Shown: positions 1-8,300 of the stretch, piece by piece
Layout of the letters: every line of letters begins with the position of its first letter
How positions within the stretch are numbered: the first letter of the stretch is position 1
IMG/VR virus record: IMGVR_UViG_3300008110_000461
Span: 1 to 26,937 of that record
Direction: 5' to 3' (one strand)
DNA: 26,937 nucleotides
Source: a virus
Position numbers and translations under genes: made by a program
Notes under the pieces: model-generated
The model's database searches: none
What the model saw: the letters and a program-made list of their open reading frames with translations, nothing else
What the model was told of the DNA's origin: nothing

Positions 1-444
1 AGTTCCACGTCCAAATGGTTGGAAGACTACAACTTTTTCTTTCTTTGTTTTTTGCTTAACTTCCTCTACTACAAATTTACCATTAATCATTTCTTGTCTA
101 GAAAGTTTAATGGTCGGTTTTTGAAGTTCTCGAACGCCTTTACCATTGATTTGAATATCAAAAGCCTGAGATAGATTACACTTTTGATTATAGTATTCCC
201 AGATACGATATGGTTCTGTTGTAACGATGTCCATATCCTTCAGTTTATCTCTGAAGAGATTTTTGTGCCAATGGTCGTAAACTTTTTGGAAAAGAGTTGG
301 GTGTCCTTTGAAGAAATCTGTGCCTCCTTCGCAGACAATCAAAAAGTCTTTATCTGGGTTTTCTTCTTGGTATTTTTCAAATGCTGGTATCGAGCAAATC
401 ACTCTGCCTGCCCCACCATTTACAAAAAATGCTTTTGATCTCAT
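1..444 (-). CDS. Conserved phage protein, N-terminal part, possibly glycosyltransferase-like (partial at window edge)
   Basis: An open frame of 148 codons starts at the ATG at 444-442 and runs off the left edge without a stop. The protein begins MRSKAFFVNGGAGRVICSIP and goes on with a block containing FLIVCEGGTDFFKGHPTLF. The opening beta-strand, Gly-rich turn (NGGAGR) and CSIPAFEKY helix resemble the N-terminal Rossmann half of family-9-like glycosyltransferases, and VVVFQPFGRGT near the edge resembles the start of their second domain. That reading is by eye and uncertain. Proteins with this opening are familiar to me from T4-like cyanophages as unnamed conserved proteins. A GAGG Shine-Dalgarno sits about 8 nt before the ATG. 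The gene follows a terminator and has its own candidate late promoter at 488-495, so it is probably a separate unit from the fibre genes. The coding call is firm; the function is not. Confidence 0.75.
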   Translation of the reverse strand, partial: MRSKAFFVNGGAGRVICSIPAFEKYQEENPDKDFLIVCEGGTDFFKGHPTLFQKVYDHWHKNLFRDKLKDMDIVTTEPYRIWEYYNQKCNLSQAFDIQINGKGVRELQKPTIKLSRQEMINGKFVVEEVKQKTKKEKVVVFQPFGRGT

Positions 445-487
445 TTTATCGCCTCAAACAAATGATGATGTTTTAATTATACAATTT

Positions 488-495
488 TATTTATT
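488..495 (-). promoter_or_regulatory. Candidate T4-type late promoter (AATAAATA)
   Basis: The minus strand reads AATAAATA, one base off the T4 late consensus TATAAATA. It lies 44 nt before the start codon at 444 and just downstream of the terminator hairpin at 504-527, where a new unit would be expected to begin. The surroundings are AT-rich, so a chance match is possible. Confidence 0.4.
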
Positions 496-499
496 ATAT

Positions 500-527
500 A
501 AAAAAAGGAGGGTTTTCCCCCTCCTTT
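500..527 (-). terminator. Intrinsic terminator after the 561-1439 gene
   Basis: On the minus strand a 9-bp stem AAAGGAGGG/CCCTCCTTT (positions 527-519 and 512-504) closes a 6-nt loop and runs into a T tract of seven (506-500, the first three within the stem). This is a textbook rho-independent terminator, 34 nt after the stop codon of the preceding gene. It ends the fibre and adhesin block. Confidence 0.88.
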
Positions 528-560
528 ATTCTAGCAGTTCAAAATTAAAACAGTCAATTA

Positions 561-1439
561 TTAGTTTTCTGATTCTTCTGTATTTTCTTCTTCTTCTGCT
601 GAATCACTAATTTGTGGTGGTTCTATAGTCGAGATATCAATTTCTTTTCCGTCTCTATACGGTTTACCATCAACATATTCAACTGGACCTTCTGGTTTTG
701 GAGGTGCTTCTGTTCCTGTTTTGTTATCAATACCAAATGCATTTCCATTTGATGCACTCCAATTATCCAATCCCATTGGATTCGATGGGAATGGAACCAT
801 CCAAGGAGTATCTAAATAGTCTGCATATTTAACTGTAACATTATCAAGTGCAGTTAAATATGCTGCCCATTTTGTCTTTTGTGTGGAAGTAAATCCAGTT
901 GTTTCTACTTGTTTTTCTAGTTCTTTGATTGACTCTAAGGCATACAAAAGTTCTTCTTTTGTAATATGTGGTTTTTTCCATGGGAATGGTTTTTTCCATT
1001 CTTTAGTTTCGAAATCAAATTCAACCTCTCCCACTTCAATTGTTTTATTTGGATATGGTGGATTTGGTCTAGTATAAAATGGTTCTGTCTCTCCATCCAA
1101 AGTATACGTCTTATGTGGTACTTCGTCTATAGATGGACCTATTGAATTACCAACAACTGCTGCTAAAAGTAAGGGTTCTTCTTCTACGTCAATCAAGGCA
1201 TAATCATATGCTAAACCAGAGAAAGTATCTGCAGCTGCGTCATTTTCTTCTCTAGTTCTATCATCCTCATATAACATCCAACCCAACATGCTATTAATTT
1301 TTTTGGTATCTTTAAGTATCATAACATAAACTTTGTCTGGACCTTCATAAGTCCATTCAGCAGTCAAACCAAGTTTATTTGTTTGCAGCAAATAATCGTC
1401 TGGTATATTATATGTGAATTTTTTAGTCGTTTTTGCCAT
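561..1439 (-). CDS. Acidic conserved phage protein with a tail-fibre-assembly-like segment
   Basis: 292 aa, soluble, without signal peptide or membrane segment. The N-terminal half (to about residue 150) is not recognised. Residues about 155-215 form a helical stretch, EELLYALESIKELEKQ, followed by TQKTKWAAYLTALDNV and WMVPFPSNP. The pattern of a charged helix, then KWAAYxxAL, then WPxxP-like is seen at the C-terminus of phage tail-fibre assembly chaperones (Tfa and DUF4376 types), so a role in folding or attaching the neighbouring fibres is a reasonable inference, not shown. The last 20 residues are strongly acidic (SAEEEENTEESEN). It is the last gene before a strong terminator and directly follows the three Cys-rich adhesin genes. 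CAGGAG and AAGG motifs precede the ATG at 1439. Confidence 0.9.
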   Translation of the reverse strand: MAKTTKKFTYNIPDDYLLQTNKLGLTAEWTYEGPDKVYVMILKDTKKINSMLGWMLYEDDRTREENDAAADTFSGLAYDYALIDVEEEPLLLAAVVGNSIGPSIDEVPHKTYTLDGETEPFYTRPNPPYPNKTIEVGEVEFDFETKEWKKPFPWKKPHITKEELLYALESIKELEKQVETTGFTSTQKTKWAAYLTALDNVTVKYADYLDTPWMVPFPSNPMGLDNWSASNGNAFGIDNKTGTEAPPKPEGPVEYVDGKPYRDGKEIDISTIEPPQISDSAEEEENTEESEN

Positions 1440-1464
1440 AATACTTAACCTTTCTCCTGTTTTT

Positions 1465-1472
1465 TATTTATT
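1465..1472 (-). promoter_or_regulatory. Candidate T4-type late promoter (AATAAATA)
   Basis: AATAAATA on the minus strand lies in the 42-nt gap before the 292-aa gene, 26 nt from its ATG at 1439. Transcription would begin at or just before the CAGGAG ribosome binding site (1459-1454). One mismatch to TATAAATA. Confidence 0.45.
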
Positions 1473-1481
1473 TAAATCTAA

Positions 1482-2441
1482 TTAAACATACCTTACGGTT
1501 ACACGTACTGCACCTGCCCAACCAGGGTTTCCACAGCAGCAACCACCCGCACATACAGTTGCAGAAGCACCACCTAAACCAGGAACATAATTATGTTCAA
1601 TATAACCACCAAAACCTAAATTACCTGCTGCCCATGTTTGATTCCAGTTTCCGCAAGTAGAATTTTCACATTGGTGTGATGAGACCCAACCACCTTTTTG
1701 GTTTACTAATCCTCCTGGATAAGCAATGTGGTACAAGTTCCAGCAACGGTTTTGGTGGCAGAACAGACCATAAGCACCAGGAAGACCAAATGCCCCACCA
1801 TCCGCACCAAAATAACGAGCACAACATCCAACACACGAAGTATTAAGACCTACAATATTGTCAGTTCCACCAAATCCTTCAGAAGCACCTATTGCAGTTT
1901 TCCAATAACATTTCTTACCACAAAACTGAGTAATACAGAATGAGCAACCACCCCATCCACCTTCAGCATAAAATCCAGTAAGTCCAGTTCCAGTTACTGT
2001 AGTGCATTCACCTCTTAAACCAGTAACATCAGGAACTTTACATGTTGGTGAACCAATTCTAAAGACATATGGTGTTCCAGATGCTACACCAACAACGGTT
2101 TTGAATGCATATGCACCAGCACCTCCAGGAATTCCGTAAGCACAGCAGCAAGCACCTGCTCCACCGCCACCAGCACCCCAAATTTCAAAGGTAATTGCAG
2201 TTGTACCTGCTCCAGGATATGAAGGAACTTTCCAGCAACAATATACAAAATTGTTAAAACCCATCGTATAGTCACCTGCTGGTGCTTGACAACAAGTGGT
2301 TTCATAACTACCATCGGTATTACCGCACATGTGTGCCATGAAATAAGTTACTTGACCCTCTCTGAGTCTTCCAATACCACCTGAATGAATTCCTGTGAAA
2401 TTTGGTTCTGCTGAACCCAACAGAGTTCTAAGATTTGCCAT
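1482..2441 (-). CDS. Glycine- and cysteine-rich adhesin-like virion protein, paralogue 3
   Basis: 319 aa with about 25 cysteines. It starts MANLRTLLGS and carries the family signature FEIWGAGGGGAGACCCAYG near residues 85-103, followed by PGGAGAYAFK. Later blocks are YFGADGGAFGLPG, FPGG-like AYPGGL and a C-terminal VCAGGCCCGNPGWAGAVRV. Glycine-rich stretches between short beta strands recall the polyglycine loops of T-even receptor-binding adhesins such as gp38, but this comparison is by pattern only. It is one of three tandem relatives (with 2467-3429 and 3443-4582) sharing the start, signature and end. The ribosome site is AGAGGA. Its own late promoter at 2464-2471 overlaps the end of the gene before it. 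The likely role is surface recognition on a fibre; not proven. Confidence 0.9.
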   Translation of the reverse strand: MANLRTLLGSAEPNFTGIHSGGIGRLREGQVTYFMAHMCGNTDGSYETTCCQAPAGDYTMGFNNFVYCCWKVPSYPGAGTTAITFEIWGAGGGGAGACCCAYGIPGGAGAYAFKTVVGVASGTPYVFRIGSPTCKVPDVTGLRGECTTVTGTGLTGFYAEGGWGGCSFCITQFCGKKCYWKTAIGASEGFGGTDNIVGLNTSCVGCCARYFGADGGAFGLPGAYGLFCHQNRCWNLYHIAYPGGLVNQKGGWVSSHQCENSTCGNWNQTWAAGNLGFGGYIEHNYVPGLGGASATVCAGGCCCGNPGWAGAVRVTVRYV

Positions 2442-2463
2442 TTTTAATATTTCCTCTTAAAGG

Positions 2464-2471
2464 TATTTATC
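2464..2471 (-). promoter_or_regulatory. Candidate T4-type late promoter (GATAAATA)
   Basis: GATAAATA on the minus strand overlaps the stop codon of the 320-aa gene and lies 23 nt before the ATG at 2441. This is the same spacing as the candidate at 9779-9786. Confidence 0.5.
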
Positions 2472-3429
2472 TATAGGTGATTCTAATTAGACCAGCTGTT
2501 CCAGGTGCAGCAACGCAGCAACCACCAGCACATACAGTTACGGAGGGGTGACCTGCTCCTCTCATTCCCATACTACAGTTACCATTTCCAGGCCATTCAC
2601 CCAACCAACATTGTGCTCTTTCATTGCAGCAAGCATTTCCTGGATTTCTATTAATAACATATCTTGTTTCTCTGTCACGGACTCCGCCTGGTTGAGGAAT
2701 TCCAAGTCTTACAAAGCAATTATTTCCACAAATACAATCTACACGGAACCATCCCATTCTTCCAGGAACACCGAAATCTGCTCCATAAAAACAAGCACAA
2801 TCACAAGCTCTGCAAGTACCAGGAACTGGATCTAGTGAATAGCAACCTAATGAGTTTCTTGGTGTTGTTCCAGTTGTTCCTCCAGGACCATATGTTCCAG
2901 TTATATTAGAACCATGGGCATCATGGTAAATGAAACAACATGTTCTGCCTGGCATTCCACCTTCAGCACAGAAGTTAGTAAGTCCACATCCAGTAATCCA
3001 TGTTTTGCATCCAGTACTACCTAAGCAGGCTGCTGAGCAAGTTGATGGTGGACTAAGGCACCATAGATAACAAAGACCCCCTAAGGAATTTAGTCCCATG
3101 TCACTTGCACAAAGAGTCTTCATTGCATATGCACCAGAACCACTTGGAGTTCCTTGCATACAGCAACATCCTCCTGCACCACCTCCTCCACCACCCCAAA
3201 TGTGGAATTGGACGGTAGTTACTCCAGGATAGACACAAAATCCACCACACCACTGCCTGTAATTGGTATCACAGGGAGTAAGCCAACAGTGTCCACCAAA
3301 AAACATATCAAAACCCTCTACAAGAGTATTGCCCCATCCATTTCCCCATTGGGTGGAACGAAATCCGCACACTCTTTGTTGGAGTTCAACTTGATTTTCT
3401 GTATTTAATAATTCTCTTAATCTAGCCAT
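2467..3429 (-). CDS. Glycine- and cysteine-rich adhesin-like virion protein, paralogue 2
   Basis: 320 aa with about 33 cysteines (roughly one residue in ten), the richest of the three relatives. It begins MARLRELLNT, has the signature FHIWGGGGGGAGGCCCMQG at about residues 80-98, then PSGSGAYAMK, GCGLTNFCAEGG, FYGADFGVPGRMG and a C-terminal VTVCAGGCCVAAPGTAGLI. Cysteines occur as CCC, CC and CxC clusters, mostly next to glycines, which would fit dense disulfide cross-linking or metal binding. The sequence alone cannot tell which. No signal peptide is present, as expected for a virion protein assembled in the cytoplasm. AGGAG lies 8 nt before the ATG, and the gap to the preceding gene is only 13 nt, so it is co-transcribed with it. 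Confidence 0.9.
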   Translation of the reverse strand: MARLRELLNTENQVELQQRVCGFRSTQWGNGWGNTLVEGFDMFFGGHCWLTPCDTNYRQWCGGFCVYPGVTTVQFHIWGGGGGGAGGCCCMQGTPSGSGAYAMKTLCASDMGLNSLGGLCYLWCLSPPSTCSAACLGSTGCKTWITGCGLTNFCAEGGMPGRTCCFIYHDAHGSNITGTYGPGGTTGTTPRNSLGCYSLDPVPGTCRACDCACFYGADFGVPGRMGWFRVDCICGNNCFVRLGIPQPGGVRDRETRYVINRNPGNACCNERAQCWLGEWPGNGNCSMGMRGAGHPSVTVCAGGCCVAAPGTAGLIRITYR

Positions 3430-3442
3430 TTAAAATCTCCTA

Positions 3443-4582
3443 TTAACCGTAAGTGATACGAACCATTCCAGAATGTCCTGGACCACCACAATAGCAGTTT
3501 CCACTTTCTGAAGAAGCTGATCTTCCACCCAACCCAACAATACCTTCTTCTGCACGTAGAGAACTATGTCCAAAGTAATCTGAGAATCTATATTGGGCAC
3601 CATCTGCACCAGCAAGATTCATAGATGCATGTCTATATGGAAGATAACCACCTCTAGTATTAATTAGTCCACCAGGGAATGGATGATACTGAAGAACCAT
3701 ACACCAGTCCATTGCTTGATTGCATGGTGAACCTAACAGTCCAGGAAGACCTCTTGCTCCACCATCAGCACCATAGAATGGAGCACAATAAGCACATTGA
3801 TTGGTGCATAGACCACCGTAGCAAGGATTGAGTCCATGACCATAATAAACTCTACGTCCATTTGAACCGAATGTAGTTCCAGCACCAATTAAATCATATT
3901 GGAGTTCTGTTACGTCTTGATACTCAAGTGGATAATTTCCAATACCACCACCAGGAGTAAAGCAAGAATGTCCACAATTTCCCCAGTGAGGACCACAAGC
4001 TTCACACATGTGTCCACCATATGGCATTGCTTGGCTTTCATTACATGAGTGACAATAATCACATATGCAATACATTTCAAAAGTGCTTTCTCTGTTCATG
4101 CAGTTTGAACAGAATGATGCACCACCAAAACCACCTTCCGCACAGAAGTTGTTCAATCCGCATCCAACTACAAATGACTTACATCCACGAGACCCCCACT
4201 GGACTGGTGTGCAGCAAGAAGCAGATGCAACACATATTTCGTATGGCTGTCCACCTAAATCAAATCCAGTGCAAATACACTTAAAAGCATATGCACCAGA
4301 TCCACCAGGAGTTCCCCACATGCAGCAACATGTACCAGGTCCTCCACCACCTCCACCCCAAATTTCGAACTTGATAAAGGTAGTTCCCGCTGGTGGTCTC
4401 CAAACATAGCATTCAAAATACCTAAATCTATTTACAGCGCAATGGGTTCTGAATTGTACTTGATGATACTCAGAACCAGGAAAACTAATAGGTGTTGATG
4501 GAACCGTACTAATTCCTGTTGTTTGGAATGACGCAATTTGTTGTTGGTCGGTATAACTAATTAAATCTCTTAAATTTGCCAT
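3443..4582 (-). CDS. Glycine- and cysteine-rich adhesin-like virion protein, paralogue 1
   Basis: 379 aa with about 31 cysteines. It starts MANLRDLISY, with the signature FEIWGGGGGGPGTCCCMWG near residues 72-90, then PGGSGAYAFK, GCGLNNFCAEGGFGG, FYGADGGARGLPG, PFPGGL and a C-terminal YCGGPGHSGMVRITYG. Compared with its two relatives it has an extra segment of about 60 residues in the middle (about 165-225), itself packed with Cys and His (MYCICDYCHSC, HMCEACGPHWGNCGHSC). A strong GGGGAG ribosome site lies 7 nt before the ATG. It is the first of the three paralogues in transcription order and probably comes from the unit starting at the promoter at 5345-5352. The role is inferred as a distal fibre or adhesin protein. 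Confidence 0.9.
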   Translation of the reverse strand: MANLRDLISYTDQQQIASFQTTGISTVPSTPISFPGSEYHQVQFRTHCAVNRFRYFECYVWRPPAGTTFIKFEIWGGGGGGPGTCCCMWGTPGGSGAYAFKCICTGFDLGGQPYEICVASASCCTPVQWGSRGCKSFVVGCGLNNFCAEGGFGGASFCSNCMNRESTFEMYCICDYCHSCNESQAMPYGGHMCEACGPHWGNCGHSCFTPGGGIGNYPLEYQDVTELQYDLIGAGTTFGSNGRRVYYGHGLNPCYGGLCTNQCAYCAPFYGADGGARGLPGLLGSPCNQAMDWCMVLQYHPFPGGLINTRGGYLPYRHASMNLAGADGAQYRFSDYFGHSSLRAEEGIVGLGGRSASSESGNCYCGGPGHSGMVRITYG

Positions 4583-4613
4583 TTTATATCTCCCCTAATT
4601 TTTTTGGCAATTA

Positions 4614-4952
4614 TCATGCGTTCAGAAGAACCCATCCATATTGTGAGCCAGAATAAAGAAGATCTACAGCATTATTAGGAATATTTAATATTAGGGGCTC
4701 ATTCAAGTTAGCAATTTTTGTAGTTGTTGTATTGACTCCTACAGTGCAGAAATTTGTTCTCCAGTTCCCTGTTGGGTCAACGATGGAAACTCTATCTCCA
4801 ATATTTGCTGTATCAGCACTTGGAATATTAATTGTAATAGCAGTGCTTGTTGTATCAACAAGATAAGTTCTGCCAGATATTGCAGTAAATGGTGTAGTAC
4901 TTACAGTTACAACTTCTGTCGTAAATGTTGGTGCAGAAATGAAACGTCCCAT
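4614..4952 (-). CDS. Small virion-type protein with fibre C-terminal-like beta domain
   Basis: 112 aa, beta-rich, no membrane segment. From about residue 30 the order TYLVDTTSTAITINIP, GDRVSIVDPTGNW, LILNIPNNAVDLLYSG, YGWVLLNA matches the layout of the C-terminal domain found on many marine phage fibres (ordered strands, a GDxVxxxD turn, and a final YSGxxYGW). The 149-aa protein at 9307-9756 ends in a recognisably related domain. It sits between a 106-aa beta protein and the Cys-rich adhesins, with AGGAG upstream, so it is probably a small fibre-associated or decorating protein. The exact role is unknown. Confidence 0.85.
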   Translation of the reverse strand: MGRFISAPTFTTEVVTVSTTPFTAISGRTYLVDTTSTAITINIPSADTANIGDRVSIVDPTGNWRTNFCTVGVNTTTTKIANLNEPLILNIPNNAVDLLYSGSQYGWVLLNA

Positions 4953-4982
4953 TGTTCTAAATTACTCCTATATGGTTGTTAA

Positions 4983-5303
4983 TTAAAGTGTGGATTGCTC
5001 AACACCGTAAACGTTAACGCTTACATTGCTGGAATTAGAGAAAGCAATTACTCTTTTGCCAGCATCCAAAACTAATCCAGTTCTCTCCAGAACACCATTG
5101 GGTGCAATAAAAGAATTAAATTCAATAAATTCAGCATTTGTTGGTGTTGCGGTTGCTGCAATTGCTACACGAACAGCAATGTCAGTAGCATTTCTATTTG
5201 CCACGTTAACATTAACGTATGCAAGTGTGTTAGTAGGAACAGTATAAACTGTTGTGAAAGTTGTAGAAGCAAGTGCTACTTGTCCTAGTACTCCAGATGC
5301 CAT
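4983..5303 (-). CDS. Small beta-rich virion protein
   Basis: 106 aa, starting MASGVLGQVALASTTFTTVY. It reads as a single small beta sandwich: strands LAYVNVNVANRN, AVRVAIAA, FIEFNSFIAPNGVLERTG, and a closing GKRVIAFSNSSNVSVNVYG. Similar small proteins are common in cyanophage structural blocks, with no firm function. It has the best initiation signals in the window: an exact TATAAATA late promoter 42 nt before the ATG and a GGGAG ribosome site with 6-nt spacing, which suggests strong expression. This is the first gene of the unit that runs on to the Cys-rich paralogues. Confidence 0.87.
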   Translation of the reverse strand: MASGVLGQVALASTTFTTVYTVPTNTLAYVNVNVANRNATDIAVRVAIAATATPTNAEFIEFNSFIAPNGVLERTGLVLDAGKRVIAFSNSSNVSVNVYGVEQSTL

Positions 5304-5344
5304 TTAAATCTCCCAATCTTTGTTTATTCAATCTTATATGCAAA

Positions 5345-5352
5345 TATTTATA
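5345..5352 (-). promoter_or_regulatory. T4-type late promoter (exact TATAAATA)
   Basis: An exact match to the T4 late octamer lies in the 60-nt gap between the 1177-aa fibre gene and the 106-aa gene, 42 nt from the ATG at 5303, with a GGGAG ribosome site in the leader. The T4 late sigma system (gp55 with gp33 and gp45) is known to use this octamer. Use here is inferred. Confidence 0.65.
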
Positions 5353-5363
5353 ATGCACAACAA

Positions 5364-8300
5364 TCAAGAAGTTGCAACCCAATAAGTAAATGGTCTTGAT
5401 TTAATAATTGTATTGTCAACGTATGCCTTCACTGCCGCTTGAGTGGAAACTTTTTCATTACTATTTTGAGAGAGTGTAATATCAGTAGAGAATTCATTAA
5501 TTTGAGCTCCCAACTGAGCACCGATAGAACCCAATCTCAATGAGGTTAGACCAGAAAGGTCGAACGCAGAAGCATTCAATGTTGCTGCACCAGTTGCCTG
5601 GTTAACACGGAAATACTTACCTACACGGAAGTTACCATTTTGGTCGGTGGATACGTAGTAAACACGACCAGGATAATCTTCTGTAACTTCTCTTGATGGG
5701 ATTGGATCTACTGTTGGTACACCAGGCCAATTGGTTGTTGATGTTCCACCAGTACCAATCTGCAAGAAGTCATGACCAGTCAATCTAACTTGTGAATACA
5801 AGTATCTGATTCTAAATACTTGCTCATCGTAAGTTTTATTTGCTTTTTCTTCTGCGAGAATCAATGTAGTTCTTCCTGTGGTATCGATACCAATAGAAGT
5901 AACTTTCATGAATTCACTATCAATCTTAATAAAGTTATCTGTACTAAAACCAGTTACATTATTTACTCTCACGAAAGATTGTACAGGAGTCTGGTCCTTA
6001 ATGATTTGAGTTCCAGAAATAGTATTTGCGACTCCAATTGCTCTGAATGATGTTCCATTTGAATAACCAGTTGCAATTCCTGCTCCTTCTTGTGCTCTCA
6101 ATACAGTCATTGCAATGGATGAATCCAAACTCACAATCTTCATTAATTCATTTGTTGGTGTTAGCACAAATCCATTTTGGAAGAATCCTGCAGTTGAACT
6201 TACAACAATTTGAGTATCATTAGTACCAATTGGAGCCGCAACTGTTGCAATAACGTTTGTCCAAGGATAATTTCTAATATTATTATTAGTACCAAAATGC
6301 TTTGCTGCAGTTGTGGTGAGTTGTGCTCTATTTACACCAATATTTCCTCTGCCATCTGGAGCAACATAGCTTACGTTCTGGATAACATAGGTAAATGGAT
6401 CTGCACCAGTAATTGTAGTTGCCGCAGTTCCAATAACACCACCGTTTCCACTACCAGTTACGAACTCGACACTTCCACCTGTTTGAAGATTATTCTGAAG
6501 ACCTCTTACAACAATAGTGAAACCACTTTGTCCAACGTTTGCATCAGTATTATTTGTTAAAAATGCTTGAGTTCCAGAAGTTTGTCCAGTAATCAGTTCG
6601 TTCTGTCTAAATCCAGAACCATTTGGTCCAGATGTAACTACACTATAATAAAGTGCGGCAATAGAAGTCTGGACGGAGGTTAATTCCCCAACTGCTCCTG
6701 AAGTTGCACCAATAATTCTTTCTCCTTGAGTAAATCCAGGAGCAGTGATTGTTTCAACATTATACTTTAATTGAAGACCTTCTACTGTTCCAGATAAGAA
6801 TGATTCATCAGTGTTATATCCAGAGCTGACAATAGCATAGTTGCCCCATGAGCTGTTTCCTGCGAGAGAACGAATTCTTCCTCCACGAGTTGAACAGTAA
6901 CTAACATGTGCATAATAAGTAAAGCAGGAAACCATTTCTGCTGCAGCATTATTGGTAATCCAGAATCCAACACCATTGTCATGGATATTTGTCCAAGAGT
7001 CAAAAACGATAGACTTATTAGATCTTTGTGGAGTATTATCGTATTGTTTGTGTACTTTTCCATCGACTACTGCTCCAACACCACCAGTTGAAAACGCAGA
7101 GCAGTTAGAAACGTATGGTGATTTTGTAATTGGTGAATTTGGATTCAGTTTTACAAATACACCACGAACTGTTGCATTATTTAAATCTCTATCACTAGCA
7201 GTAAATGTTATAGGTGTGGATGAAACTGTTTGTGCAGTATCTACTTCTACCTGTGTTGTACTTAGATATGTTACTACTTTGGTTCCAACTGCAATTCCAG
7301 TTCCACTAATGACAGTTCCAACCAAATCTGGTTCCATTTCTGCGGTTGAATTGGTTAAAATTGTCCCAGAAATTGAAGCAGTTGCAGTTTTGAGAACACC
7401 AGCAGGAACAAAACCAGTCATTCCGTCCATAACAATGTCCTTAAGCATAGTTCTGTCACTAAGCATAAACATTGTTGATTGAGCATTAGTCAAGGTAACT
7501 GCATTATCTACAGTAATATCAGAGGCGCCATTTTCCCAAGTATCAACACCTGATACCCATACACCACCAGTAAGTGGTTCAATTTCTACCTTTGTCTGTG
7601 AAAAGTTGAAATCTAAAATTCTAGCAGTTTTAGTTCCAGCACCATTAGCAATAGTTGCACCATACTGCATAGCAGTTGATGGAGCAGAGTTTAAAGTTAA
7701 AACTTGATGATTTGAATTTCCTGCTGCTGGTACTATCTTTGTTGTTCTTAGGTTATCACCTACAATTGTTACATTGGGTGGAACTGTAATAGGAAGTTGC
7801 TCTTCATAAGTTCCTGCTTTTACATAAATTGTTGCTGGACCAGTTACGATTCCACATGCATGTTTAATTGTGGCATATGCACGATTAATGTTCTTACCGT
7901 CATTGGAATCACTTCCTTCTTCTGCTACATAGAAAACTGGATAAGTTACATTATTTGTTTCCCAAACTGGCACTCCTGATGGAGAAACAGTTAATACTTT
8001 TCCATTAGTTCCAATTGGGAGAGATGCTGGACCTGCACCAGATTGGTAAATAATATCACCAGTTGCAGAAAGAACATTAGTTGCAGAACCCTGAGTTAAT
8101 GGATTCCAATATGTGCCGAGAGAATCTGTGGCAGGGTCATTATTAAAGTTAGTTGATGCAATACTAACATAACTGTTTGAATTTCTATAAATTGTGTCAC
8201 CTTGTTGATATGTGGTGACTGATGACCATGCACCTTTCCACTCAAATCCCTTAACAATTAAATCCCACTTGTTAGGAACTTGAACTGGATTGCTGGTCAT

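Noticed and set aside
184-610. Plus-strand frames over the left edge and the terminator.
   Set aside because: They overlap the minus-strand partial gene and run through the terminator hairpin; no start signals.
4065-4409. Plus-strand frame with a polyproline run opposite the Cys-rich gene.
   Set aside because: It is the reverse shadow of the poly-glycine codons in the 379-aa gene, with no ribosome site or promoter.
6952-7482. Plus-strand frame of 176 codons opposite the 1177-aa fibre gene.
   Set aside because: It lies wholly inside a clear minus-strand gene, has no initiation signals and its translation looks like a shadow.
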